A stretch of DNA of 64,000 bases from Edaphochlamys debaryana. Taxonomy: Eukaryota; Chlorophyta; Chlorophyceae; Chlamydomonadales. The stretch spans positions 558,001 to 622,000 of the forward strand of contig JAEHOE010000053.1 in assembly GCA_016858145.1 (NCBI GenBank), given 5' to 3'. Positions 34,383 to 46,683 of this stretch are shown here, one piece after another (positions within the stretch are counted from its first letter, which is position 1; each line of letters starts with the position of its first letter). The notes beneath the pieces were generated by a model. The model did not search any database, was not told where the DNA came from, and saw only the letters and a list, made by a program, of their open reading frames with translations. The translations under genes were made by a program, and so were the position numbers.

Positions 34383-35780
34383 GGCGGGAGTCATCAGGTC
34401 CACGCGCCATCCCGCGGCCGTTCGACCCCCTGGACTAACGCAAGACGTTCTGTTCTGCAAGACACACCAGTGTATAGCTAGTCTCCTTAGCAGGCAGCGA
34501 CCTGCCATGTCCTGCACAGGCAGGTTAGTTTCAACCTGAACACCAAAGGGAACACAATCAGTTGTGGCCGACAGCACCCCTCGATGAGGTGCAGTTGGCT
34601 GGGAGCAAGCGGGGTTTGCTTTGCCTATACTACGTTTGCCCCTTGTGGCTCAAGGTCTGCAAACATAAGATTACTGCCGAGTGGGAGAGTTGCTTTCTGC
34701 TGAGCCATTGCGCTGCACGTGGTGTGAACGCGGAGCTGTACAGATTGCGTGGACGTTCAGCCACATCACTATGGGATGGAGTTACTAAGGAGCAGTTGTG
34801 CAGCGGATGGGGCTCTGGTGGCGTCGGTGAAGTTGAGTAAGACTTCTTGTGTGGCGCGCCCGCTGTGGCCACAACAGGCCACATGAGGCAAGGGTCTTTC
34901 GACAGAGTCTTAAGGTTATCGATAGCAGCAGGCCCCCGACCCACAGGTGCATGCTTGAGGATGGCGGCCCTTCCTTTATGAGGCTGCGGTACCGGTAGTC
35001 GGACAGAGCCGCGTGGGGCCAGAGTGTACCAGAGTGAACCTGAGTGGACGTCCAGAGACTCCGGAGGAGGGGAGTCCCACACGCGAAACCGGCCAACCGG
35101 GAGCTCAGACCCCAGAGCAGCCAGTTGCACCTCTGCTGCGGACCCGGTCTCCAAGCTGCGTGTCAGAGCGTGTCTGAGGGGGTCGCCCGGCTCAGGGCCC
35201 CGCTACCGCCCGGCATAGAGAGCTGCTGCGAAAGGCCCGCAGCGCACTTGCCTACCTGTGCCTACCTGAGCTGACTGGGGGCCTGTAGCCGAGCGTGCCA
35301 TTGCTCACTGCGCTGCATTGCGCTCTGCTTCAAGCCCTGCATCGTCGCACAGTTGAACAGGCCATCAGTAAGATGCCTCGGCGAGTCAGCATGTACCGCT
35401 CATCGCCCCCCGCACACCAACAACATAAGTGAGCTCCATCTTTGCTGTTTCTGACCCTTCCATCGTGCGATAAGCCAGCTCGGTGTGGGCGCCGACGTCG
35501 GCGGCGGGGGGGTGGGGGAGTAACCGACGCAGGGACGACACAAACCCCTAGCTCCGCGGTGGCGTGGGCCTGCACGTAGCTGGCGCAGACGGACCATACT
35601 TATACACAGCGCAATATGCAATACACGATGCAGCTTGCGCGTGACTTGGTGGAAGACGCCCAGTCGCACGCCATGCACTGGAAGGGTGCCACATGGACTT
35701 GCCCGCGTTACTCTGCACATGGAGCGACTTGAGCGCCTGTCCGTTAGGTGGCGGTGCACGTATAGCGTGGAGGGCCCTTA
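34383..35780. other. 3'UTR of Kelch-b561 and promoter of the protease gene
   Basis: About 1.4 kb with no supported exon on either strand and no clear TGTAA on the plus strand. Open frames here lack domains and splice context. The region must contain the end of one transcript and the start of the next; I see no other structure. Confidence 0.55.
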
Positions 35781-38700
35781 ATGGCTCGGCGGAATGCGCA
35801 GTGGGCCGGCTGCGCTGGCTGGCTGATGCTGCTCTGCATCGCGCTTGCTGCGCGCAATGTACAACCACAAGTCGTGGAGCTTCTGGGCGGCCAGCTGCTC
35901 GTGCAGTAAGTCGCCCGGACTGCGTGGCATAGCGCGCCGCTGCGTCGCATTGCGGTTGTGCAGCACTCAGCACTAGCCGACACATCGAGTATGCGAGCAG
36001 GGGTGCAGAGGCGTCAAGCTGTCATCACTCTAGCTTACCGCCGTCGCATCCGCGCTTTGCCGGCTCCGCTGGCGCCTACTGACCATCCCAGCAACTGATA
36101 TGGGGCAGTATGGAGCAGTAGGCGGGGCAGGACGCACAACCAACTTTTGCCGTTGCTGGCCGTTGGGGGTTGCGTGGTGGGCTCGGCGACCGGCAACCGC
36201 TGCACCCCCCACCTTGGCCAGGAGTGCTCCTGAACGGCGCCCTGGCGCATGCAATGACGCAGGGACGCGTCCACTTTCGCGGCTGGCCCCAACAACGGCG
36301 ATCCCCATCCGGCGGCAGCGGATGCGGATGGCCGGAGGCTCATGGTGGTCCAGTTCCCAAGCCCAGGTCCGGGACTGGGCGTTCTGGGAGCACTCCGCTT
36401 GATACCCCATCGTCCTCAGGCGACGGTGCCTGCATGGGGATAGACACCTGATGAACACCCGAATGTGGATTGCCCTCGTGCATCACTGTACCCTCCCCTG
36501 CCAGGCGCACCCACCCGCCGTGACCCCCCGCCCCCCCCCATACCGCACCCTCACTCCGCAGACACCGCCTGGCCCCTCCGCCGGGACCTCCTGCGGGCCG
36601 GCGCCAGCGTGCAGTCCTTCCTGCCCCCGGACGCACTACTCGTCTTGGGATCGCCCGAGGCGGCAGCCGCCGTCGCACGGGGGAGGGGGGCCCTGCTGGT
36701 GCGCAGATGGGTGTGGGGGAGGGCCTGGCAACGGGCCAAGCCGGGTGTGTGCTTGCACGCTATCCCGCAGGGTGTCGTTGTATAAAAACACCCTCTGGTA
36801 CGATGCTTCTGCAGGCCTTCCTTCCCCCGCGTCTCAAGCTCTCGCCCGCCTCCGGCCGCGTCTTCGAGGCGGCGGCGCCGCTGCGGCGACTGCTGACCGC
36901 CCGGCGGCGCCGGCGGAGGGCGCTCCTTCTCGAGAGCTGCAGTGGCGGCGGCGGTGGCGGCAGCGATGGCAGCGGCAGTGCGAGCAGTGGCAGCAGTGGT
37001 GGCGGCGGCGGCACTGGGCCAGTGTTAGGGCCATGTGGGTTGGAGCCCCCTGGGTCCGATGTGGATGCCAAACTCATCAGCGCCCACGAGAGGCGGCAGC
37101 TGACGGCGGGGTTGCAGAGCCTGCAGACAGTTTCCAGCAGCAGCGATGCCGGGGACACTCCGGCCGTACAGCCCGTAGAACTGTACGGCGTAAACGTGCT
37201 GCTGGCATCCTGGCTGCCGTACAGCGTGCGCTCGGGGGTACTGCCCTCGTGGCAGGCGGCGCTGGCAGCGGCGCTGGGGCGGAGCGAGGGGGCCGCTGAC
37301 CCGTGCTTCCCGAGGCTGGAGGACGTCAGCCTCAATGACCCGGAGCACCCCAGGCTCACAGCCTACCTCTGTCCGGAGGTGAGGTCCGGGCGGCCAAGGA
37401 TCTGTGAGTTGCAACATGATGCAGCAGAGGAGCGGGCGCGCACCGTGCAGCAGGGGCTGCGCCCCAGTATAGTGCCCCCGGCATGTGCCCCCAGCAACCC
37501 GCCTCCCCGCCTCTGCTCCTCTCCTTTGCCTCCCTTAGGACCTGGAGGCAGGCAGCGGCTGGCTGGCGGGGCAGCCCCTCGCAGTGTGGCTGGAGCCGGC
37601 TCTGAGGCCGGAGCCAACCAACGCGGTGGCGGGGCTGCTGACGCAAACAGGTGCGACGGTGTTGAGTGATCGCGGGTTGGGAGTTCTCATGGGCTGTGGT
37701 TCGGGCGAGCCTGCATCGGGGCCGTGCTGCAGCGGACGGCCCGGGAGCTGTCCTGGCGTGGTGGGACTGCCTCGAGCCCCAGGCCCTCACCGCTCCGCCT
37801 GCACAGGCAGCCTCAGCCTGGCGCAGTTCCAGGACCCGCTGGCGACCGCGCGGCCCTACTGGCGAGCGGGCGTCATGGGACAGGGCGTCATCGTGGGGGT
37901 GAGCCCTTGTGGGAGGTGCCTCGAGGGTCCGGGGTCGGCGAGAGGGAAGACCCGGGCTTCAGGCTGAGCACGATCCTTGGAGTGGTTCTGGCGCCGTTTG
38001 TGAGTGCTCGCTCTCCGGCCGCTCCGCCCCTCGCAGACGGGTGACACGGGCGTCGACCTCAGGTGCGTGCCGATGTACCGTACATTGCGCTCCCCTTCCT
38101 CGTCCTGCCCATCCCCTCTCTGAACCCCTCTTTTCCCTGACATCACCCAAACACCTGACCACATGTCCCTGTCCGCCTCTCCATGCAGCCACTGCAACTT
38201 CATCGACCCCGCCTGGCCGCTGCCCAGCCTGAGGGAGGCCCTAGGCGCCAGCCCCCAGGCGGGCGGGCGGCTGCGCTGGGTCCTCCCGGGGCACCGGAAG
38301 GTCGTACAGTACGTGCTGCCGTACAACGCGGGTGCGTGTCGGATGTGACGGGCGATTTCAAAAGCAGCCCCCTTCACTCACAGATTTCTCCCCCGGGACC
38401 GGCACGGGTTTGGCAATTGCCCCCATCTGACAGTCCCTGTTTGTTGTCGGATCGCCGCCCCCTCGCGCAACCCACGTGCAGGGCTCCGTTTCTTCGGGGA
38501 CTCGAGTGGCTTCAACTCCGGGTGAGCAGACTCGCAAACCGACCGTAGGCTTCCCTCATGTAGCAGGCCCTGATTTCAGGCGCCGGTTCATGTGCCCACG
38601 GACGCAGGCACGGCACCCACACGGCGGGTTCCATCGCGGGGGCCGCGGCCGGTGCGCCCCCCAGCCGGGAGACGGGCGCTGCGCCCCAGGCCCGGCTCTC

Positions 38701-41700
38701 CGTCAGCGGTGGGTGCTTGGGGTGGAGAAAAAAGGAACCCGCCCATGTAACGTGCTCGCTTCCTACCAGCAGGCTCTCGCCGTTGTCCCCTTGGCCCCGG
38801 CCCCCAGGCTCTTGCCTGGGTATTGCTGGTACACCAGCCTTCCACCCGCTGCGCCCTCATCGCTCCCCACGATCCGCCCTCTCTCCATCCGGTTCCTCTT
38901 CCCTCAGACTTCGCCCCGGTGGACGGCGGTGACTTCATCGTGCCGCCCAACCTGCAGGACGACCTGCTGCAGGTGCGCGGGGTGTGCGGGGGTGATGGAC
39001 GGGGGCGCAGGGGGTGTGAGGCTCTGTGGAAGGCGGAAGCGAGGCACGGGGGAAAAAGAGGAGCCCCCAGCCCTGCTGAAGGACATAGGGGAAACAGAGG
39101 AGCCCCAAGTAAGCCCCACTGGTGTCTGGCCCTAGCTTCGTGAGCACACACCAGCCTCCGTCCACCCTCCCTTCTCCTCCCCCCCCCCCACACACCAGCT
39201 GCACTACCAGGTGGGCGCCCGGCTCAGCAGCGAGTCCTGGGGCCAGACGGGCGCATGGGCCGCGGCCTACACGGACTATGCGGCCGCCTTCGACCTCTTC
39301 CACTGGCGCCACCCGGGCTTCCTGTCGGTGGTGGCGGCGCACAACCAGGGTGCGGGGATGGAGGGCTGCGGGGAAGGTTTGGGGTGTGTGGGGGCTGTGG
39401 ATTTGCGCTGAGGGGAGGGCTCGGGGTGTGAGGAGCGCTGTGGGGATGAAGGGCCGGGGCTTGGGGGTGTTCGCCTTTGGGTTGTGTGGGGTTTGCGGAG
39501 ACCCGATCGTTGACCAAGAGGTTGTGGGCCGGGCGCCTGGGCAGCGGTACATGCGTTGTGGAGAGCCTGTTTGCTGAGAAGTACTCTGCGCCGTCCCCCT
39601 CACCCAGGCCAGCGGGGGTCGGGCATGGCCTCTACGGTCTCCGCCCCCGGGACCGCCAAGAACGTGCTGACCGTGGGCTCGACCGTCAACTTCCCGGGGG
39701 TGAGCGGCGCCTCTATCTATTGCCCCTGCCCAGTATGTATACTCACCTCGACCCCTCAGCGAATCCCGTGCCCCTCACTTACCAACCTTACAACGTTGCT
39801 TGGTCTCAGAGCCCCTCGTGCCCCTCAACCGATGCTCCTTGGGCCCCTGACCCGCCCCCGGCCTCCTAGGACGCCGCCCCCGAGTACTTTGCCTCCTCCT
39901 CCAAGCGCGAGCGCTTCCAGCAGGACATGTTCTGGCTGCGCTACACCAACGCAAGCACCAACGCCACGCAGCAGGCGGGGGTGGGTCAGGGGCGCAGTGT
40001 GTGGGTCGCTGGAGGGGGGGATCACGAGAGCGTGAGAGCCCAGGGAGCGAGGAGGAGCTGCCGGGGCAAACTGGCCGGGTTAGGGCGACCTCGTTCCCTC
40101 TAATTAACCCCGTGCCCGCAGCTGTCCTGTCCCTAGATGTCCAGCCGGCTGAGTTCCGTACCGCTATGTCCCCCTGTCCCGAGTCTCTTGCCTCCCCGCC
40201 CTCAAACCCTCGTGCCCGCAGCTGTGGCCCCTGAGCTTGAACCCTACCAGCACCATCATTATGGGCGGATGGTACGGCCTGGCCTTCCGGGTGCGTGTGT
40301 GAGGAGGGTTTCAAGGCTGGCTTAGTATTGGAAACCATTAATCCAGCAGGAATGGATGTGCATACCGTTCGGTGCTTTTTAAGACCTGTCATTGTTAAAG
40401 ACCCGTCACTTGCTCGCTGCCTCCCACATTCTCACATCAGGAAGTGCCCGCTATGCTCGCCTCCCCCTTGAACCCAAACTGCTCCGCACCCGCCAACGCC
40501 GTCTTCCCCGCCAACGCGTCCTCCTGGGGCTACACGGGGAGGGTGGTGGTCTTCCCTCTGTGGGAGGACGTGCGCTGCAGGCTGCAGCAGCGAGCGGAGG
40601 TGGCGAGAGCGGGCGGAGCTTGGGCGGTGCTGTTCGCACGGAACGATGACGACGTAAGCGATGGGGGACTTGAGGGTGGATTTTGACAAGTTAGAGACCG
40701 GAGAGCCCGAAAGGTGTGGTGGCCGCCTGCAAGTCCGATGCACACCACGAAATTGTGGTGTCGGGACCACGGATCTTCCCTCATTCCCCCACCTCATCCT
40801 TACCCACACATCAAGCCCCCCCCACGCAGTTCGCGGGCGCTGATCTGACAGACGCCGCCACGGGGCAGCGAGCCAACGTCAGCGGCGTCACGTACGGCAT
40901 GCTGACTCAGGTGTGTGCGGGGCCCTCACGGGTCGAAGCCTTGTGTCAAAGCTGGGGAAACCATTGAACAGTCGGTCAGATTACACATGCACGGGGTGTG
41001 CGTGGCCTCGAGGGCTGAGGTCGTATGTTGAGGCTATGTGGCCCCCCTGAAAGCGCGGAACCAATCAACGTGGCCCTGACGCCCCCGCGTGCAGGGCCAA
41101 GGCCGCTGGCTGGTCGACCTGCTGTACCGCAACGCCAGCCGCCCGACACCGGCATGTGACGTGCGGATGACGTACGTCTTCTACATGCGGGACCGGGTGA
41201 GCGCTCGGCGAGGGGCGTGCGGCGCGGGTTGGGCCCTGGCCTTTTGGATAGTTGGCCCATGTGGCCCGCGTGCACCCAAACCCAAACCCAAACCCAAACC
41301 CAAACCCAAACCCAAAACCTCACACTGACACTCGAAACCCCGCAACGAACTCGAACTTCCGCTCCCAACCGCCAACCGCCAACCGCCAACCGCCAGCCCT
41401 CCATCAAGGCCTCCATCGATACGGTGACGGACTACAGCAGCTTCGGACCCACGCGGGTGAGGCACTCTGGCAACCTAAGCCCCCGCGATGCGCGGAGCCG
41501 CTACCTGTGGCGAGGCGGCGCGCAGGATGGAAGGGGACCTGGCGGAACCAGTGCAGGGGCCGTGGGCGCATGCACGCCGCATGGTGGCACGCGGTGCGTG
41601 GCCCCGTCGACGCCACATCGCCCCCTGCCTCTTTCCCCCGACCCACCACAGGACGGCCGGGTCAAACCAGATGTGGTCGCGCCGGTGAGTGGAACGAAGG

Positions 41701-44700
41701 GTGGGGACTGCAGCGCCATGGCAACTCCGCTGGCTGCTGGAGGCACGCGGGCTCATGTACGGTATCGCGCATGGGGTAAATCCTGGCGAAGTACGAGAGT
41801 GGCGCCGGCACGATGTGTGGCCGGGGGGCCAGTTTAATCCTGGATAAAAGAGGACTGGGTTGACAGGCGCGGGCCCCCCTGCCTGCCCTCAGGGTGCCGC
41901 CGTGTACTCGGCCCGGGCGGGCACCATCGGCATTGACTACGCGGCAAACGGTGAGCGGCCCTGCGCCGTCAGAGGTGCGGGCACGGGATGACTGTTGCCT
42001 TTGGGCACCCCCCCGGCAGGCATCACGCGTGACTCCGTCGTGCAGCCCTAACTGTACATCATATTGACCCCACCCCACCCTGTCCCGCCCTGCAGGCTCC
42101 ACGTGCTCCCGAGCTGACGTGGCGCTGCAGGGCACGTCCATGTCCACCCCCGTGGTGGGTGCCGGCACTGCACTGGGGGGTGGGGTGGGGGGCTCTGGAG
42201 GGGCGGGGCCGACCTGGACCGCCCTTGTGTCCCGTGTTCCTTGTCCGTTCCAGCCAGCCGCTTCTGGCACAGACACAGCTGTCGTCTCACGGCTGGCCCC
42301 GCAGGTCTCTGGCCACCGGGGCCCGGCTTCCCGTACCCATGCGCCCTTTCTGCTGGCCACAGCACAATTTGCCATGTGAGCGGCCTCCGAACACTTTCCT
42401 ACGACCCTGAGCTCCGCCCCTTTTTGCACGGCCCCGCAGGTGTCTGGCCACCTGGCCCTTGCCCTCCAGTACCTGCGTGACGGCTTCTACCCCACCGGCC
42501 GCCGCACGGACCCGGAGGCAGCGCCCGCTGCGCCTTCGGGGATGCTGCTCAAGGCAGGGGGGGGAGATGAACGGCTTACACTACTGGGGTGTCAGAATGG
42601 TTGCCAGCGCCCCCAGGGCTTTGAAAAGGCATTGATTAGGCGTTGATATGCTACTCGTGGGGGGGACGCGCATGGCGCTGGGAGCCCCTGCACGCGTGGC
42701 GAATGCCTGTTTTTGCTCGCACCCCACTTTACCCGCCATCACAGGCGCTCGCCGTGGCTGGGGCCGTGTCCCTGGAGGGCGGCCTCGCTCGCTCCGTGGG
42801 CCTCGCGATGGGCCCCGCGCCCGACCGCTTCCAGGGCTGGGGCCGCTTCAGCCTGGCCGGAGCGCTGCCGCTGCCGGGGCTCTCGGCCCCGGGCCTCCGG
42901 CTGCAGGTGGCGGACTGGGGAGCGCTGGGGGCCAGTGGAGACAGCGTCACGCTGTCGGGCCTCCGGGCCACGGGTGCAGGGTGAGAGGGGCTAGCTAACA
43001 GTCTTTGGTGCCTGCAGTGTGTGCGGTCCCTCGCAGTACCGAGTTAGGCTGGCTGTCTAACGTCACGTGCCCCTCGGCTGTGGCGTTCCCCGCCTCGCAA
43101 GCGACTACTCTGCCCTTGTCCTAGCCACGCACTTTCCCAGCTGTAACCTTCTTGCTCGTGCCCCACCTCCTCCCCTGTGCAGGCCTGTACGGGCGGTGCT
43201 GGTGTGGTACGACTACCCAGCCTTCCCGGGCGCCCCGAGCGCCTTAGTCAACGACCTGGACCTAACCGCCCACGTGGACGGCGTGCCGGTGCCCACAGCG
43301 CCAGGTGATTGCTCTCACGGTATCCATTGCACCCATCATCCCCCTGTGTGTCCAGCCTCGGCTAGGTGCGCTGCGTGATGGCCCCTTTGCAGCCGCTTGA
43401 CTCTTTTGCTCCGCTTTTTCGCCCCCTGCCTCCCTCCTACCCATCCCCTTCACACCAGACCGCACCAACACGGTGGAGCGAATCGACCTGCCGCAGCCCC
43501 CCGCCGGCGCCGCCCTCGCCTTCACCGTCCGCGCCGAGCGCATCGCCCATACCCTCGCTGGCTTTGCGGGCTTCGCTGCCGATGCCCCCGGGAACTACAC
43601 GCAGCTGAGGCAGCGGTTTGCGGTGGCGGTGGTGGGGCACTTCACGGGGACGCTGCGGACCGCGCTGAACCCGGCCTACGTCAAGCCGCAGCGGCTGCCG
43701 GTGCGTGCGGGTGCTTTGGGGGCTTTGGTTGAAGGGCGGATCTGGCAGGATCCGGTAGTGTCGGAAGGAATGTGTGCAAGTCACCGCCGTGGGCTTGACC
43801 TCGTTCGGCAGTGTTGACCCACCCCGCAACCGCTCCAACCGACGTTCCACAGGGCGTCGGCCCCACCCAGCTCTACACCCTAGTGTCGTCCCTAGGCTTG
43901 GGCGGCTGCTTGACAGGCCTGGGCGGCGAGGCCCTGAGCGTGTCTGGCGGCATCGCCTGTGTGCCCTCGCCGGCCAACAGCCTCAGGATCCGCGAGGAGG
44001 CGGGTGAGCCGCGTGAGCGCTCCCAACCGAGACCCTGGCCCGCCCTTGTGCCTTCCACTTACCACCACTTCAACCTATGCCTTATGCAGCCGGCCGAGCC
44101 CCGGGTGGCGATGCCTTCTTCATCCTCAGCGACGCAGCCTCGAGCCGCTGCCTCCAGGCCAGCCCCGCCGTGTCGCCGCCCTCAAACTCCACCACCCCGT
44201 CTGTTGGCACCAACTCGACTTCGTCCACCCCAGCAGCCGCCGCCGCCTGGAGCCTAGCCCCGGCGGCGTGCGGCCCCGGTCAGGAGCAGCGCTGGGCCGT
44301 GTTTCGGAACGCGCGCACCCGCACTGCCACGTGAGAGGGGTTCACGGGACGACCGGGATCGTGAGCGCTTCGGGGGAGCCGTGGGGGGCATTTCATTGGC
44401 AAGGCTCCTCTTGGCTTGCTTGACCACATGGGCTTCAATGAAGGATTGAACCGAGGCCCTGGCTCAACTCCTCGTTTTCATCCGTCTAGGTTCGCCGCCC
44501 TCAACCTCGTGCCAAAGAGCCTGCTCCAAGACTTCGTCTCGGGGCGCCGGGGCGACAAGCTCTGTCTGCAGCGCCTCTCGGCCGTGCGGGGAGCCGCCAG
44601 CAACCTCACACTGGCCCCCTGCAACGAAGACGACCCCCGGCAGGATTTTGGGCTCCAAGTCGTCCGGCAGCCGCCCTCGCCAGCGCCGGCGCCGCCTAGC

Positions 44701-46683
44701 CCCCCGCGGCCGCCGCCCATGCCGCCGCCGGGGCCGCCCCGGCCGCACCGGCCGCCGGCGCCGCCGCCCCCGACCCTGCGGATCCGGCTGTCCTGGCTTA
44801 ATGGCACAGGCAAGACATCAAGGCCGCCGCTATGATGCCCTCATTCACTTTTCATCTCGTGCCTCCCTCGCTCTATGCCAGATCCCATGCGCTTCGGTGT
44901 GCGCAAATAACCCCCCTGTCCCCGCAACCCTGCCTCTAGCTGGGGACCGGGCCCACCGCCCCCGGGGCCCTTAGCTGAGCTTTTCCCATTCTCGGGCTCA
45001 TGCGCTGATACAGCCCGCTTTCGGCTCCACGCTCCCACGCTCCCGCCCGCAGCCCCCGCGCCCTCCGCCAATGTGGACCTGGTGGTGACCTGGGTGCAGG
45101 GCGGCGCGCAGTGGCACCTCTCCGCGCAGAGGACGCCCCTGCGCAACGGCACACACAGCGGCGACAACGCCCGACCCGCGCTGGTGGGTGCGGGTGGGGG
45201 GCGAGGCCCGAGGACTGGTGCAATGCTAGGATGCCTCCTCCCGGGGTGCAAGAATTGTTGCTTGGTTCCCCATGGAACCATCGAGCTGGTTCTGGGTTTC
45301 TGAAGGTTGAAACAGAGAGCCTGTGGCCCCCCTTTCTGCAGACCTCGCCAGTTAACTTTGAGGAGGCTCTGTGGAGGGCTGGGCTGGTCCCTGACTCCGC
45401 CCTCTACCGCGCGGTGAGCGAGAGTGGAACGGTGCTCAGCATGTGTGCGGCCCGTGTCAGGGGCGGTGAATAATGGACTGCACCCCCTCATGGAAAGGTC
45501 CCCCGTTTGGCTTCTCTGCACATCAATCCCGACCTGGCGCCCCAACCCATGTGTTCCGCAGTGTGCCGTCTGGCCGCTCTCCAACGCAACGCGCTTGCTT
45601 TCTTTAACCGTCCGTTTCGACGCCTTCGTAAACGGCATCCGCGTCAGCAGCCGTACGATGGTACTCAACGGCTCACTTGACTACAGCCTCGACCGGTGCT
45701 TGGCGGGCGCACCTGCGGGCTTTGACCTCAGCTACTCCTACTGGCCGTTCCCTCCACCACCGAGCCCCAAACCACCCATGCCTTGGCCACGGCCACCTGG
45801 CCCTGCCCCCCCTAGTAAGGCCTCCGTACCTCCAACCCCTGGGCCCAAACCACCTCATCCCAAGCCGCCCACACCATCGCCCCAATTCAAGAGCCCTCAG
45901 CCCAAGCCGCCCCTATCCATGCCACCACCCATCCCCAAGCCACCCTTCCCCATGTCACCGCCGCCCAGCTCCAAGCCACCCTTCCCCATGTCACCGCCGC
46001 CCCGCCCCAAGCCACCGAGCCCCATGTCACCGCCGCCCCGCCCCAAGCCACCGAGCCCCGTGTTACCGCCGCCCAGCCCCAAGCCACCGAGCCCCATGTC
46101 ACCACCGCCCAGCCCCAAGCCACCGAGCCCCGTGTTACCGCCGCCCAGCCCCAAGCCACCGAGCCCCATGTCACCGCCGCCCCGCCCCAAGCCACTGAGC
46201 CCCATGCCACCGCCGCCCAGCCCCAAGCCACCCAGCCCCGTGTCACCGCCGCCCGGCCTCAAGCCACCGAGCCCCATGTCACCGCCACCCAGACCCAAGC
46301 CACTGAGCCCTATCCTATCCAGTGCTGCTCAGAAAGCCAAGTACGATGCTGTGACGAGCGGAGATGCTGCAGGCCTGGCCTCATCACTAGTCGAAGCCTC
46401 CGGCGTGACAGACGGTGCCGTGACTGTGGGGCATGGCCAAACCCATGCCCCAAGAGAGCACCCTACGATGGACCCGAGCGGTGTTGAGGTGCCGAGCGCG
46501 CCCTCTGCACAGGAAGCCCCAAGGAGCCATGGCGTGACAACGGGCGTGGTGGTGGCAGTCGCAACTTGCAGTGTGGTGGGCGCTGCGGTTGCGGGTGTCG
46601 CGATCATGTTAGTGCTTCGGAAGAGGGGGCTAGCGGCAAGCAAGGTAGCCCCGGGGAAACGAGCACATGCGGCGAAGAATTGA
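35781..46683 (+). CDS. Membrane-anchored subtilisin-family (S8) protease with lectin-like and Pro-rich modules
   Basis: Thirty-two exons join in phase, 1762 aa: 35781-35905, 36263-36366, 36562-36698, 36815-37378, 37539-37650, 37807-37898, 38037-38062, 38189-38331, 38482-38521, 38608-38708, 38908-38972, 39199-39349, 39608-39699, 39870-39980, 40222-40290, 40441-40653, 40830-40910, 41095-41196, 41397-41456, 41652-41684, 41893-41950, 42096-42154, 42440-42553, 42745-42980, 43183-43304, 43459-43700, 43853-44003, 44090-44330, 44490-44809, 45053-45183, 45342-45413, 45562-46683. Order: signal peptide; prodomain (to about 340); S8 domain with D381 (TGDTGVD), H449 (GHGTH), oxyanion N552 (AAHNQG) and S841 (GTSMSTP), with a PA-like insert between; Kp43-like beta domain; a Cys/Gln-rich beta-trefoil-like module (about 1135-1290, CLQ and QxW-type repeats); a second Pro-rich linker; a PPSPKPP stalk (about 1452-1643); a membrane helix (about 1714-1741) and a basic tail. 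The active site is intact. Likely substrates are wall or matrix glycoproteins, as for volvocine hatching subtilases. Confidence 0.9.
41275..41316. repeat. (CCCAAA)7 telomere-like hexamer array in an intron
   Basis: Seven perfect CCCAAA units lie in protease intron 18. The unit resembles but does not equal plant (CCCTAAA) or Chlamydomonas (CCCTAAAA) telomere repeats. It lies 48 bases before another short array. Confidence 0.9.
41365..41392. repeat. (CCAACCG)4 heptamer array abutting a splice acceptor
   Basis: Four perfect CCAACCG units run directly into the CCAG acceptor of protease exon 19. The array may stand in for the usual pyrimidine tract. Confidence 0.85.
45751..46320 (+). repeat. Degenerate 30-33-base repeat encoding the PPSPKPPSP stalk
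   Basis: This part of the last protease exon repeats units that encode variants of [13 protein letters not shown]. The encoded Pro/Ser stalk is typical of hydroxyproline-rich wall proteins such as pherophorins and extensins, where it is hydroxylated and glycosylated. Units differ by a few bases, so homogenisation is incomplete. Confidence 0.9.

Noticed and set aside
36699..36814. TATAAAAA near 36780 as an internal promoter
   Set aside because: It lies in a protease intron between two exons that join in phase, and no separate gene starts after it.
41275..41316. Interstitial telomere
   Set aside because: The unit CCCAAA differs from known plant and algal telomere repeats, and the array is only seven units long inside an intron.
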